Shown: positions 1 through 8,480 of the stretch, piece by piece | Position numbering within the stretch: position 1 is the stretch's first letter | Layout: each line of letters opens with the position of its first letter | DNA from: Granulosicoccaceae sp. 1_MG-2023 | Lineage (GTDB): Bacteria > Pseudomonadota > Gammaproteobacteria > Granulosicoccales > Granulosicoccaceae | Assembly (NCBI GenBank): GCA_030546905.1 | Contig: JAUOPI010000010.1 | Span: 1-64,000, forward strand | Length of the DNA: 64,000 nucleotides | Direction of reading: 5' to 3' | Program-made: the position numbers and the translations under genes | The notes under the pieces: generated by a model | What the model saw: the letters and a program-made list of their open reading frames with translations, nothing else | The model's database searches: none | What the model was told of the DNA's origin: nothing

Positions 1-50
1 CCGACCCACAATGACACCCGGTTAGCTTTACCGGATATCTGGAGAGATAC

Positions 51-124
51 AAGGAGCCTGCATGCAGGCGACCTTGGTAATTGGAACCAGGCACGGCCGG
101 TCGCGGCTATAGCCGCTCCTACAG
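51..124. repeat. REP-like palindromic repeat, unit 1
   Basis: This 74-bp unit opens with AGGAGCCTG and closes with GCTCCTACAG. It holds two short palindromes, CCTGCATGCAGG and GCGGCTATAGCCGC, separated by about 25 bp. It is repeated 84 bp downstream with about 80% identity. The GTAGGAGC / GCTCCTAC ends and the imperfect inverted arms match the style of intergenic REP/BIME elements known in Pseudomonas and relatives, which are moved by RAYT transposases. No RAYT gene is in the window. Confidence 0.75.
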
Positions 125-133
125 GTGGGTGTT

Positions 134-208
134 GTAGGAGCCTGTATACAGGCGACCCTGGGTGTTGGGATCAGGCACCGCCGGTCGCGGCCATGGCCGC
201 TCCTACAG
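134..208. repeat. REP-like palindromic repeat, unit 2
   Basis: This is the second copy of the unit, with the same order of parts: GTAGGAGCCTG, a TGTATACA-centred palindrome, a spacer, then GCGGCCATGGCCGC and TCCTACAG. Changes between the copies in the palindromes are compensated (GCATGC versus GTATAC; CTATAG versus CCATGG), so the arms still pair. That suggests selection on structure. A third, degenerate copy may lie at about 224-257. Confidence 0.75.
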
Positions 209-347
209 TCGGGATTTTGATTGCTTGTAGGGGCCAGGTGCCGCAGCTTGCGGCTATAGGGATATGTATGCGCTTGGGCTTGCTTTGAGGCATGGCTAAG
301 TGCCATGCGCGGGAAAGAGAGGCTGCAGGTGGAGCTTGGGTCGCGGC

Positions 348-1499
348 TTAAAGCGACGAACCGGCCAGGCAGCGTGAATGGGCAGTGAAAGCGGCAGATT
401 GCAGGCAGTCGGGCACGGCTTCGACGTTCACGACGGTGCCGTCGGTGTAGACTTGCAAGGAATCGCTGTCGGCGCCGCCGTCGTAAGTGCCCTGGTTCAT
501 GCTGTCGACAGCGTCGTTGCCGGCGCCGCCACTGAAGATGCCATCTTCAACCAGACTGTAGACGGCGTCATTACCGGTCATGCCTTCGAATTTGCCGCTT
601 GTCATTGAGTGCACGATATCGTCGCCTTCGCCGCCGAGTATGGTGCCGCCGCTGGCAATTTCGACCCAGTCGTCGCCGCCTTCACCGTAGAAACTGCCGC
701 CGCTCATATTGCCCAGACGAATCTGAGTCGGGTCCGCAACGGCGTCGCGTCCGTCGCCGCCGTAGAAAGTGCCGCTAAGCAGATTCAGAACGGTGTCACT
801 GCCGTCGTCGCCGTAGAATTCGGCGCCGTTGAGTGCGCCGATGTGGTCATTACCGTCGCCGCCCACAAACTGCCCGCCGGTCGCACCCAGCGACTCAATG
901 GCAGCGAAGGTCCAGCCGTCGTAGATCAGGGCTGACACCGGTGAGTCGACGCGGTCATTGCCCGCTTCTCCGTAAAACTCTCCGCCGGATAATGTGGCGA
1001 CAATATCGTTGCCGTCGCCGCCGAAAATAAAGCCGCCGCTCTGTTGCGCGACATACTCACTCGCGGCGCTGCCGAACAGGATCTGTTGCGCGCCGACGCT
1101 CAGAAAGAGATTGATGCCGCCTTCGGATGCCGGTGTGTCAGGGCAGAGTACATCGCCGTCGGACGACCACAGCGTGTGCAGACCTTCGCTGCCAATAGGG
1201 TCAACAACGATCACCGGTGTTGTTTTGCCGGTGAGCTCTTCTATGCGTTTGCTGAGCTGGTCCGTAGTTGTATTAAGGCGGGCAGCGCAAACCGCCAGGG
1301 TTTCGGTGAATAACTGACTATCGGAGGATTGCGCCGAGGAGGTTTCAGCGTCGTCGCTGCTGATCAGGATGCTGTCAGGCAGTGAGCCGGAACTTGTCTG
1401 CGCAGATTCGGGCGCTGTTGCATTTCCGCCGCAGGCGATCAGTAACAATGGCAAGCAAGAGTAGAAAGGCAATTGCTGGAAGGAAAAGCGGACGGGCAT
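348..1499 (-). CDS. RTX-like glycine/aspartate repeat lipoprotein
   Basis: The 383-residue protein begins with a lipoprotein signal: a short basic start, a hydrophobic core and a lipobox ending LLIAC at about residue 23. A Ser/Thr-rich linker follows. From about residue 150 to 350 there are some nine repeats carrying GGxGxDxV cores, such as GGDGNDIV and GGEGDDIV. These resemble the Ca2+-binding nonapeptides of RTX (hemolysin-type) proteins. Here the cores are single and spaced by about 20-24 residues with an intervening GxFYG motif, instead of stacked in tandem nonapeptides. A two-Cys segment lies at the C-terminus. It is probably a surface or periplasmic lipid-anchored protein folding as a beta-roll. 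The function is unknown and no neighbour explains it. Confidence 0.75.
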   Translation of the reverse strand: MPVRFSFQQLPFYSCLPLLLIACGGNATAPESAQTSSGSLPDSILISSDDAETSSAQSSDSQLFTETLAVCAARLNTTTDQLSKRIEELTGKTTPVIVVDPIGSEGLHTLWSSDGDVLCPDTPASEGGINLFLSVGAQQILFGSAASEYVAQQSGGFIFGGDGNDIVATLSGGEFYGEAGNDRVDSPVSALIYDGWTFAAIESLGATGGQFVGGDGNDHIGALNGAEFYGDDGSDTVLNLLSGTFYGGDGRDAVADPTQIRLGNMSGGSFYGEGGDDWVEIASGGTILGGEGDDIVHSMTSGKFEGMTGNDAVYSLVEDGIFSGGAGNDAVDSMNQGTYDGGADSDSLQVYTDGTVVNVEAVPDCLQSAAFTAHSRCLAGSSL

Positions 1500-1864
1500 A
1501 TTCGACGTACTCTGCTAAGTCGCGGGCAAATATAACATCATTCGCCGGTGTTATGAATCGCTGCGCGGCGTTTATCTTGTTGTATTTTGGTCACTATTGC
1601 TACTGTGGCACCTTGGCCCGGGGATGATTTTTTACGCCTGCCGGGGAGCTTCTGTTCGCACCGCCTGGGGTCTTTATCGGCCGTAGTTTGTAAGGCTTAA
1701 GTAAATTGCGTCGGTCGTCACTGTCCGGCGAATCCCGGCTAAAGTTCTTTCGAGGATGGCCGGGGGAAGTGGCTGAGCCACAAACGGGTCAGACGTTAGC
1801 CTGCGATTACCGTTACTATTGCGGTTTTTGCCGGGCCTGAAAGTCGGGCCATTGTGAATATCGT
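1500..1864. other. Intergenic stretch without a recognisable gene
   Basis: These 365 bp separate the minus-strand lipoprotein gene from the plus-strand MFS gene and must hold both promoters. I see a short hairpin GTGGC-TGA-GCCAC at 1769-1781 and a loose pairing of CCCGGC (1734-1739) with GGCCGGG (about 1758-1764). I could not assign either to a known riboswitch or small RNA family. No open frame in the stretch looks coding. Confidence 0.5.
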
Positions 1865-3064
1865 ATGAAGTTGGATAGACAGCGGATTGCTTATCGTCGG
1901 GATTTACCGCCTTTGTGGATGCTGGTGATGATGGCGGGCCTCGGGCCTTTGGCGATGAATATAATTCTGCCGGCAGGCCCGGCTGTGATGCATGATCTGG
2001 GGACTGACTATGGTGTCGCTCAGTTGGTGCTGACGCTTTATCTGGCGGCCACGGCCATTTCCCAGCTGTTTATCGGCAGTTGGTCGGACCGGGTCGGTCG
2101 GCGTCCGATGATACTGCTTGGTTTTGTGCTTTTTTCGCTCGGTTCCCTGATGTGTGCTGTGGCCCCGTCGATCGGCTGGTTGCTGGTCGGTCGCGTGATT
2201 CAGGGGCTCGGCGGTTCGGTCGGGATTGCATTATCGCGGGTGATTATCCGCGATGTGCATGAGATGGATGAGGCGGCGAGTCTGATCGGCTATGTGACCA
2301 TGGCGATGGTGGTGGTGCCTATGGTGGGGCCGTATTTCGGCGGGCTGTTGGTCGATCATGGTTCCTGGCAGGGGATTTACTGGTTGCTGTTTTTGCTCTC
2401 GACGCTGATGTTGGTGGTTTGTTTTTACACATTGCACGAGACACATCAGCCCGGCCAGAGTGACGGGCCGGAGCAGGGGGATGACTATGCCAGTGCAGCG
2501 CGTTCCTTGTTCAGCGACCGTGAGTTTGTCCGGCATTTGCTATTGCTGTCGCTGGCGTCGGGTATGTACTTCGTCTTCCTGGGCGGCGCGCCTTATGTTT
2601 ATACGGAACTGATGTCGGTTACGGCGACGGCACTGGGCTTGTATTTAATGTTCAATGCCGTGGGCTATTCGCTCGGTAACTTCCTGTCCGGACGCTACGC
2701 TAAACGGGTCGGTATCCGCGTGTTGATATTTGCCGGCTTGCTGATGACGGGGTTGGGCCTGCTGCTGTTGTGGTTGGGGTACGGCACGCTCAGTCCCTTG
2801 GCCATGGCCTTGCCGATGATGGTGATTACCTTTTCCAACGGACTCATCCTGCCCAATGCAACGGCCGCTGCTATCAGCGCCAAACCACGCCTGTCCGGTA
2901 TGGCCAGTGGTTTTTGTGGTTTTATGCAGATTGCTGTGGGGACGCTGCTGACCTTGATTATCGGCTTCTGGCAGAACGATGATCAGTGGCGGCTTTACGC
3001 CCTGATCACGCTCAGTGGGGTGGGCAGTATTCTGGCCTATGTGCTGATCAGAAAAAACGACTGA
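1865..3064 (+). CDS. MFS drug-resistance transporter, Bcr/CflA type
   Basis: This 399-residue integral inner-membrane protein has about 12 hydrophobic segments. The MFS motif A between TM2 and TM3 is clear (GSWSDRVGRRPM at about residues 72-83), and the TM5 region carries the antiporter-like stretch around VVVPMVGPYFGG. Length and motifs fit the Bcr/CflA drug:H+ antiporter family, which exports bicyclomycin, chloramphenicol or similar compounds. The substrate cannot be read from the sequence. The ATG at 1865 gives a normal N-terminus just before TM1 (PPLWMLVMMAGLGPLAMN). It is a single gene, followed by a strong terminator at 3083 shared with the convergent OmpA-like gene. Confidence 0.85.
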   Translation: MKLDRQRIAYRRDLPPLWMLVMMAGLGPLAMNIILPAGPAVMHDLGTDYGVAQLVLTLYLAATAISQLFIGSWSDRVGRRPMILLGFVLFSLGSLMCAVAPSIGWLLVGRVIQGLGGSVGIALSRVIIRDVHEMDEAASLIGYVTMAMVVVPMVGPYFGGLLVDHGSWQGIYWLLFLLSTLMLVVCFYTLHETHQPGQSDGPEQGDDYASAARSLFSDREFVRHLLLLSLASGMYFVFLGGAPYVYTELMSVTATALGLYLMFNAVGYSLGNFLSGRYAKRVGIRVLIFAGLLMTGLGLLLLWLGYGTLSPLAMALPMMVITFSNGLILPNATAAAISAKPRLSGMASGFCGFMQIAVGTLLTLIIGFWQNDDQWRLYALITLSGVGSILAYVLIRKND

Positions 3065-3082
3065 AGCCCGGCCTGCAGGCAA

Positions 3083-3112
3083 AAAAAAGGGGCTCGTGAG
3101 AGCCCCTTTTTT
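3083..3112. terminator. Bidirectional intrinsic terminator
   Basis: An A8 run, the stem GGGGCTC/GAGCCCC with a tight loop, and a T6 run form a terminator that works on both strands. It lies between the convergent MFS gene (ends 3064) and OmpA-like gene (ends 3133) and probably serves both. Confidence 0.85.
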
Positions 3113-3132
3113 GTCGTGACTGACAGTTGAAA

Positions 3133-3855
3133 TTACCGGGTTCCGGTGACTTCGATATCAACACGGCGGTTTTGCTGGCGACCTTCGGCGGTGCTGTTAT
3201 CAGCAACCGGCTCGCTTTCGCCTTTACCCATCACATCAACAACAGCGTTGTCGAATACGCCGGCACTTTCGAGGAAGTTGCGGACGGTCGCAGCGCGACG
3301 CTCAGACAGGCGCTGGTTCATGGCGGCGTCACCGGTGCTGTCGGTGTGGCCGATGATGGTGACTTTTTCGATTGATTTGTAGCTGCGCAGTTGGTCTGCC
3401 ATGCGAGCCAGTGCGTGTTCACCGCGCGGGCCAAGGTCAGCAGAACCGGTTTTGAAATGCGCTTTGCCGTTCAGGCTGAGAACCTGCGGTGCTTTTTCAG
3501 CGGCGGCAGCAGCAGCGGCTGCGGCTGCAGCAGCAGCAGCTTCTTCTTCAGCTTTACGGGCAGCTTCTTCAGCAGCAGCGCGTTCGGCTTCGGCTTTGGC
3601 AGCCGCTTCAGCTTCGGCGGCTGCTTTAGCAGCAGCTTCCGGATCGCAGTCGAGCAGCATGTCATTGTCAGTGTAGGTACCGCTGGTGACGCAAACACCG
3701 CTGCCGGACGTGACGACTTTGCCGTCTTTGTCAGACAGGTAGGAACCGTTGCTGGCGATGTCAGTGGCGACAGGCGAGCTGACGCTGCTGGAGGTGCCGG
3801 CACAGGCGGACAGCAGGGCGGCGGAAAGAGAGATCGCGATTGTAGTTTTTTTCAT
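3133..3855 (-). CDS. OmpA-family peptidoglycan-binding lipoprotein
   Basis: The start is set at ATG 3855: AGGAAG lies 6 nt upstream, whereas the in-frame GTG at 3861 would have no room for a ribosome site. The 240-residue product has a lipobox (ALLSAC), so it should be lipidated at about Cys18. A long Ala/Glu/Lys-rich segment (residues about 75-120) ending in an uninterrupted Ala run is probably a helical spacer. The OmpA C-terminal domain follows, with the peptidoglycan-binding signature GHTDSTGDAAMNQRLS and an RRVDIEV end. The architecture resembles Pal or YiaD-type lipoproteins that tether the outer membrane to murein. There are no tol genes nearby, so it is probably not the main Pal. Confidence 0.85.
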   Translation of the reverse strand: MKKTTIAISLSAALLSACAGTSSSVSSPVATDIASNGSYLSDKDGKVVTSGSGVCVTSGTYTDNDMLLDCDPEAAAKAAAEAEAAAKAEAERAAAEEAARKAEEEAAAAAAAAAAAAAAEKAPQVLSLNGKAHFKTGSADLGPRGEHALARMADQLRSYKSIEKVTIIGHTDSTGDAAMNQRLSERRAATVRNFLESAGVFDNAVVDVMGKGESEPVADNSTAEGRQQNRRVDIEVTGTR

Positions 3856-3998
3856 TGTCACTTCCTATACGTGAGCTTTTGCAATTTTTTTAAATTGTGT
3901 CAATTACAACAACGTGGTAATTAAACCACAAAAATCGCAAGTAGCTCACAAAATTCACTATTTCAGGGTGTCCATAAAATGCAATTAATGAGTCGCTA

Positions 3999-5372
3999 AT
4001 GAAGCACATATCGAGCCAATCCCGGCCGGATACACAGGCAAGCGCGCGGCGTCTTTGGCGTATCGGCTTGCCGATTGCGGTCGGAATGGGAGCCACGATC
4101 GGTCTGGGTGTAACAGACACGCTGGTCGCCGGACTTGCCGGCGCGGATGCTATCGCGGCTTTGGCGATAGGTGCAAATGTCTTTATTGTTGCGGTAATGC
4201 TACTGGTTGGCCTGAGCTCTGTGGTCGCGCCGCGGATTTCCCGCCTGGCCGGTGCCGGTCGTTTTCCTGAGGTGGTGCGTGATTGCCGGCGTAGTGCCTG
4301 GTTGGGATTTTACAGCGGTTTGTTGCTGAGCCTGGTGCTGTGGCTGGCCAGGCCGGTCATTTTTCAGCTTGGATTGGTCGATGCCGTGGCGGCGTTGGCC
4401 GCCTCGTATGTGTCCGTGGTGGTGTTCGCGCTGCCATTGTTGGGGCTGTGTTCGGCCTTGCGCAATGTGCTGGACGGTCTGCACAGAACCGCAACGACCA
4501 TGCGCGTGAGTTTGCTGGTGTTTGTGGCGAACGCGCTGCTCGATCTTTTGTTGGTGCCGGGATGGGGCGGATTGCCGGCCATGGGACCGGTCGGTTGCGC
4601 CTGGGCAACAGTGGCGGTGTCCGGCTTGCAATGCGTTTTGCTATTGCGGGCGGTACTTGCTGATCCGCGGCTGACGGGCCTGGATCTGCGCGGCCTCTGC
4701 CGGCCGCCGCGTTTTGCTGAACTGGGCGCGCTTGCCGCACTGGGACTGCCGGCGGCTTTTGCGCTGACGCTTGAGGAAGGTTTTTTCTCGGCCACGGTCT
4801 GGCTGGCCGCGCCGCTCGGCACGGCGGTGTTGGCGGCGCATCAGCTGTTGCTGAGTCTGACGATGATGTTTTTGACGCTGCCGATTGGTTTGGGGCAGGC
4901 CGGTGCCATACTGGTCGGTGAGGCGCTCGGGCGCGACGGCGGGCGGGCAACCGGTCTGGTGGTGCGACGGATTCTCAGGCAGGTCATGTTGATTATGTCC
5001 GTGAGTGCGGCCCTGGCCGCGATGACCGGGCTGTGGTTGTTGCCGGTTTACAACGACGATGTTGCGGTCAATGCCCTGGTTTTTTCGGTACTGCCTTTGT
5101 GCGCGGTGCAGTTGCTCGCCGACGGTTTTCAGATCACCTCAGGCATTATCCTCAAGGGCTATCAGGACACGCTCCGACCGGGTTTGCATGTGATGGTTGC
5201 GTGTTGGCTGGTCGGCTTTCCGCTGGCCTGGTTGCTGTCCCGCGGCACGCTGTTGCCGGCCGTGGACGGCTTGCCCGGGATTTGGATCGGCATGTTTTTG
5301 GCGGTGTCCTTAGTCGCTGCCCTGAACGGGCAGCGGCTTTATGCGTTCAGCCATGACCCGGGGACGGTCTGA
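3999..5372 (+). CDS. MATE-family multidrug/Na+ (or H+) antiporter
   Basis: This 457-residue inner-membrane protein has about 12 hydrophobic helices in two similar halves. The first helix begins at about residue 22 (IGLPIAVGMGATIGLGVTDT), a typical MATE TM1 region, and LPIGLGQAGAILVGEALGR at about residues 291-309 is the matching element of the second half. Length is normal for NorM/YdhE-like exporters of cationic drugs or dyes driven by an ion gradient. It converges on the ABC ATPase gene, with their ends one base apart and no terminator between them. Ion coupling and substrate cannot be told from the sequence alone. Confidence 0.85.
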   Translation: MKHISSQSRPDTQASARRLWRIGLPIAVGMGATIGLGVTDTLVAGLAGADAIAALAIGANVFIVAVMLLVGLSSVVAPRISRLAGAGRFPEVVRDCRRSAWLGFYSGLLLSLVLWLARPVIFQLGLVDAVAALAASYVSVVVFALPLLGLCSALRNVLDGLHRTATTMRVSLLVFVANALLDLLLVPGWGGLPAMGPVGCAWATVAVSGLQCVLLLRAVLADPRLTGLDLRGLCRPPRFAELGALAALGLPAAFALTLEEGFFSATVWLAAPLGTAVLAAHQLLLSLTMMFLTLPIGLGQAGAILVGEALGRDGGRATGLVVRRILRQVMLIMSVSAALAAMTGLWLLPVYNDDVAVNALVFSVLPLCAVQLLADGFQITSGIILKGYQDTLRPGLHVMVACWLVGFPLAWLLSRGTLLPAVDGLPGIWIGMFLAVSLVAALNGQRLYAFSHDPGTV

Positions 5373-5373
5373 T

Positions 5374-6432
5374 TCAGGCCTCGCCGGCTTCGTCGTCGCG
5401 GCCGATGGTGGAGGCCAGGGATTCGCGCGAAACAAAGCCGCAAGGGTGGCCTTGCTTGTCGGTGACGCGGATCAGCGTCGGGTCTTTCAGCACCACTTCA
5501 TTGAGCAGATGCTCGACGCGGCTGTTGATGCGCACGCTGATTGCGCGGCTGCTGTCGGCGTCGGCCGGTAGCATCTCCAGCGGCGAGGTAATGGCGCTGA
5601 CGCGCAGGACTTTGACGCGGTTGACGTCGGCCACAAAACGGCGCACGTAGTTGTCTTCCGGTTTGAGCAGAATATCCTGCGCAGTGCCTTGTTGAATCAG
5701 CGCGCCGTCTTTGAGAATGGCTATGCGGTCGCCGATGCGCAGGGCCTCGTCGAGATCGTGGGTGATGAAGATAATGGTCTTGTGCAGCTCGGACTGCAGT
5801 TCGAGCAGCATATCCTGCATGTCGGTGCGGATCAGCGGGTCCAGCGCGCTGAAGGCTTCGTCCATCAACAGGATGTCGCCGTCGGTGGCCAGTGAGCGGG
5901 CCAGTCCGACCCGTTGCTGCATGCCGCCGGACAGGTGCCCGGGGTACTGGTCTTCGACGCCTTTGAGGCCCACCCGCTCAAGCCAGTAGGCGGCTTTGTC
6001 GGCTTTTTCCGCGGCGCTCATGCCGCCGGCCAGATCGAGCCCGAACTGTACGTTCTGCAAAATCGTGTAGTGGGGCAGCAGCGCGAACTTCTGGAACACC
6101 ATGCTGACTTTTTGCTGGCGGATCCGGCGCAGTTCGGCCTGCGACATGGCGGTGACGTCCTCGTCGTCGATCAGTACCCGTCCGGCAGTCGGTTCAAGCA
6201 GGCGGTTGATATGCCGGATCAGGGTGGATTTGCCGGACCCTGACAGGCCCATGATGACTTCGATTGAACGCTCGTGCAGTTCGAGATTGATGTCCTGCAG
6301 GCCGAGTACGTGGTTGTATTTTTCCAACAACTCGTCCTTACCGCAGCCCTCGCGCACATGTTGCATGGCTTCATCGGGATTGCGTCCGAAGATCTTGTAC
6401 AGATTTTCAATGCGCACCTTAACCTGGTTCAT
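5374..6432 (-). CDS. Glycine betaine/proline-type ABC importer, ATP-binding subunit
   Basis: The 352-residue ATPase has Walker [10 protein letters not shown] (about residue 63), Q-loop region VFQKFALLPH, ABC signature LSGGMQQRVGLARSL (about 168), Walker B ILLMDEAFSALDP and the switch HDLDEAL. The C-terminal 90 residues form a degenerate CBS-like regulatory region, as in ProV/OpuAA, whose tandem CBS domains sense ionic strength. It is the last gene of a three-gene minus-strand unit, and its ATG overlaps the permease stop by 4 nt (translational coupling). The family imports compatible solutes such as betaine, proline or choline. The exact substrate is not determined. Confidence 0.9.
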   Translation of the reverse strand: MNQVKVRIENLYKIFGRNPDEAMQHVREGCGKDELLEKYNHVLGLQDINLELHERSIEVIMGLSGSGKSTLIRHINRLLEPTAGRVLIDDEDVTAMSQAELRRIRQQKVSMVFQKFALLPHYTILQNVQFGLDLAGGMSAAEKADKAAYWLERVGLKGVEDQYPGHLSGGMQQRVGLARSLATDGDILLMDEAFSALDPLIRTDMQDMLLELQSELHKTIIFITHDLDEALRIGDRIAILKDGALIQQGTAQDILLKPEDNYVRRFVADVNRVKVLRVSAITSPLEMLPADADSSRAISVRINSRVEHLLNEVVLKDPTLIRVTDKQGHPCGFVSRESLASTIGRDDEAGEA

Positions 6433-7325
6433 CTCAGACCTCCGCTACGGTGTTTCTGCAGGCGTTTGCCATAGTTCTGGGAGACGCGGTCGAAGATGAT
6501 GGCCAGTGCCACGATGGCCAGACCGTTGAACAGGCCCATGGAAAAATACTGATTGGTGATGGCTTTCAGCACCGGTTGGCCGAGTCCTTTAACGCCGATC
6601 ATGGAGGCGATAACGACCATGGCCAGGGACATCATGATGGTCTGGTTGACGCCGGCAAAAATGGACGGCAGCGCCAGCGGCAATTGTACCCGGCGCAGCT
6701 TCTGCCAGCCGGTTGCGCCGAAGGCATCGGAGGCCTCGGAGGCCTCGAGCACGGCTTTGTCGACCTGTCGGATACCGAGGTTTGTAAGGCGGATCATAGG
6801 CGGGATGGCATAGATCACAACAGCGATGACGCCGGGGACTTTGCCTATGCCGAGCAGCATCACCACCGGAATCAGATAGACAAAACTGGGCATGGTCTGC
6901 ATGACGTCGAGTACCGGTGTGATCGCCGATTGCACGCGGTCGGAGCGAGCCATAAGGATGCCGATTGGCAGGCCCAGCGCAATCGAGACCAGCGTACAGA
7001 CAGTGATAATACTCAGCGTGCGCATGGTGTTTTCCCACATGCCGAAGAAGCCGATCAGCAGCAGGGAAATGACAACCCCGGTGACCACGGTCCACTTGCG
7101 GCTGGCGAACCAGGACAGGGCGGCAAGCACGATAATGATAATGGGCCAGGGGGTGGCCAGCAGCAGCTTCTCAAGCCAGATCAGAAATTGCAGCAGCGGA
7201 TCGAAGAAATCCTCGATTTGTTCGCCGTAGCTGCGGGAAAAGTTGCGGTAAGCGGTGTCGATGACTTTGTTCAGTTCGCGAAGTGATTTTCTTGACAGGG
7301 AGGGGAATTCGTCCAACCAGTCCAT
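6429..7325 (-). CDS. Glycine betaine/proline-type ABC importer, permease subunit
   Basis: The 298-residue ProW/OpuAB-like permease starts with an amphipathic, non-membrane N-terminus of about 45 residues. Six or seven hydrophobic segments follow. The EAA-type cytoplasmic loop is seen at VLEASEASDAFGATGWQKLR (about residues 188-207), where the ATPase docks. It overlaps the ATPase gene by 4 nt. It follows the binding-protein gene after a 105-nt gap that contains a stable hairpin. Confidence 0.9.
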   Translation of the reverse strand: MDWLDEFPSLSRKSLRELNKVIDTAYRNFSRSYGEQIEDFFDPLLQFLIWLEKLLLATPWPIIIIVLAALSWFASRKWTVVTGVVISLLLIGFFGMWENTMRTLSIITVCTLVSIALGLPIGILMARSDRVQSAITPVLDVMQTMPSFVYLIPVVMLLGIGKVPGVIAVVIYAIPPMIRLTNLGIRQVDKAVLEASEASDAFGATGWQKLRRVQLPLALPSIFAGVNQTIMMSLAMVVIASMIGVKGLGQPVLKAITNQYFSMGLFNGLAIVALAIIFDRVSQNYGKRLQKHRSGGLR

Positions 7326-7377
7326 GCGTGTTACCTCAGAAGTAAGGCGTATCGTATAGCTATGCCCTTATCGTGTG

Positions 7378-7403
7378 GAAAGCCCGGTCGATGCCGGGCT
7401 TTC
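7378..7403 (-). promoter_or_regulatory. Intercistronic hairpin between binding-protein and permease genes
   Basis: A perfect 10-bp stem (GAAAGCCCGG / CCGGGCTTTC) with a 6-nt loop sits 28 nt after the binding-protein stop. It lacks a long U-run, so it is at best a partial terminator. Such hairpins in ABC operons often protect the upstream mRNA so that the binding protein is made in excess. That role is inferred. Confidence 0.6.
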
Positions 7404-7430
7404 TGCGTCAAATGACGGTCAATCGGAGAA

Positions 7431-8435
7431 TCAGAGTGCGTCGCGGATTTTTGCCGCAGCCTCTTCGGTTACCCACTCGCTCCAGAGTGCTTCGTTGTTC
7501 TCGAGAAAGTAGATTGCGCCGTCTTCACCGGTGCCTTGTTCCTCGGCCATCCAGGCCAGTACCTCATTGACCACGGTGTTGTGGTAGCTGCGCTTGCTGA
7601 GGTAGTCGACCACGTCTGCCGGCGCCTCATCAAGGAATGTCTGAACCGCGGCGGTGCGCACTTCAGAGACGGACCAGGAGGTTTTCTGCGGATCCTCGCA
7701 ATCTTCCTTGCTGATGCAGTTGTCCCAGTTCTGCGGATCAAAGTCGGCTTCGAAGTCCAGCTTGACCATGTCGTATTTGCCGAGCATGGCGGTCGGTGCC
7801 CAGTAGTAACCGAACCAGTTTTCCCCGCGCTCATTGGCTTTGGCGATGGAGCCGTCCAGTCCGGCGGCCGAACCCGGATCGACCATTACAAAGCCGGCTT
7901 CTTCCAGCCCGAAAGCCTTGAACAGGTTGCGGTTATTGATTTCGCAGCCCCAGCCGGAGGGGCAGGTGACAAAAGCGCCTTTGCTGTCATCTTCGGGAGC
8001 CGGAAACAGTTCCGGCTTGCTCAGCACGTCGGAGACGGTTCTGAGATTGTGTTTCTCGGCGGTGTAGCGCGGAACCCACCAGCCTTCTTCGCCGCCGTCC
8101 TTGAGGATGTTGACGGTGATGGCCAGCTTGCCTTGTGCGACAGCGCCATCGATCGCTTCGCGGGCCGCATTGACCCACAGCTCAGGGGCGATATCCGGCT
8201 CGCCTTTTTCAATCATGGAGGTGGTGGTGGGGACGGTGTCGCCCGGCACCAGCTCGGCATCGCAGCCGTAACCTTCGCGCAGAATAAACTGATCCAGGTA
8301 GGCGGCAAATTCGGCCGAAGCCCAGTTCATATCCGCGATGGTGATCTCGCCGCATTCGTCGGCAGCGTACAACTGAGGTGCTGCAGCGGCGGCCGCGAGA
8401 AGGACTGCGCTGCGCACAATTTGCGTGTTCAACAT
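7431..8435 (-). CDS. Glycine betaine-type ABC importer, periplasmic binding protein
   Basis: The 334-residue protein has a Sec signal peptide (positive start, Ala-rich core, cleavage near LYAADE at residue 25) and an OpuAC-like domain. It opens with ITIADMNWASAEF, typical of the betaine/choline-binding family, and contains several Trp residues (for example GWWVPRY and NWFGYYWAP) of the kind that form the aromatic cage for quaternary amines. It is the first gene of the importer unit. Paired Cys residues in the mature protein (for example CPSGWGCEIN) may form disulfides. The ligand could be betaine, choline, proline betaine or carnitine. I cannot choose between them. Confidence 0.85.
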   Translation of the reverse strand: MLNTQIVRSAVLLAAAAAAPQLYAADECGEITIADMNWASAEFAAYLDQFILREGYGCDAELVPGDTVPTTTSMIEKGEPDIAPELWVNAAREAIDGAVAQGKLAITVNILKDGGEEGWWVPRYTAEKHNLRTVSDVLSKPELFPAPEDDSKGAFVTCPSGWGCEINNRNLFKAFGLEEAGFVMVDPGSAAGLDGSIAKANERGENWFGYYWAPTAMLGKYDMVKLDFEADFDPQNWDNCISKEDCEDPQKTSWSVSEVRTAAVQTFLDEAPADVVDYLSKRSYHNTVVNEVLAWMAEEQGTGEDGAIYFLENNEALWSEWVTEEAAAKIRDAL

Positions 8436-8462
8436 ACGTTGTTACCTGTCCGTTTTGTTATG

Positions 8463-8480
8463 TAGAGTTGTGCAATTCTA
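8463..8480. promoter_or_regulatory. Imperfect palindrome upstream of the betaine-type importer
   Basis: An 18-bp element, TAGAGTTGTGCAATTCTA, pairs at 7 of 9 positions across its centre. It lies 28-45 bp before the start of the binding-protein gene, where an operator would overlap a promoter. The rest of 8436-8751 (316 bp) holds no gene I can recognise; it must also carry the rlmJ promoter, whose -10 hexamer TATAAT is at 8719-8724. Confidence 0.3.

Noticed and set aside
51-260. CRISPR array
   Set aside because: There are only two long units with internal palindromes and no unique spacers of constant length; it is REP-like.
28-306. Minus-strand open frame of 92 codons over the start of the window
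   Set aside because: It is a by-product of the palindromic repeats and has no domain, signal or ribosome site.
1740-1766. Possible sigma-28 promoter (TAAAGTTC, 11 bp, GCCG)
   Set aside because: The -35 fits, but the -10 continues GGGG in place of ATAA, and neither neighbouring gene is a flagellar gene.
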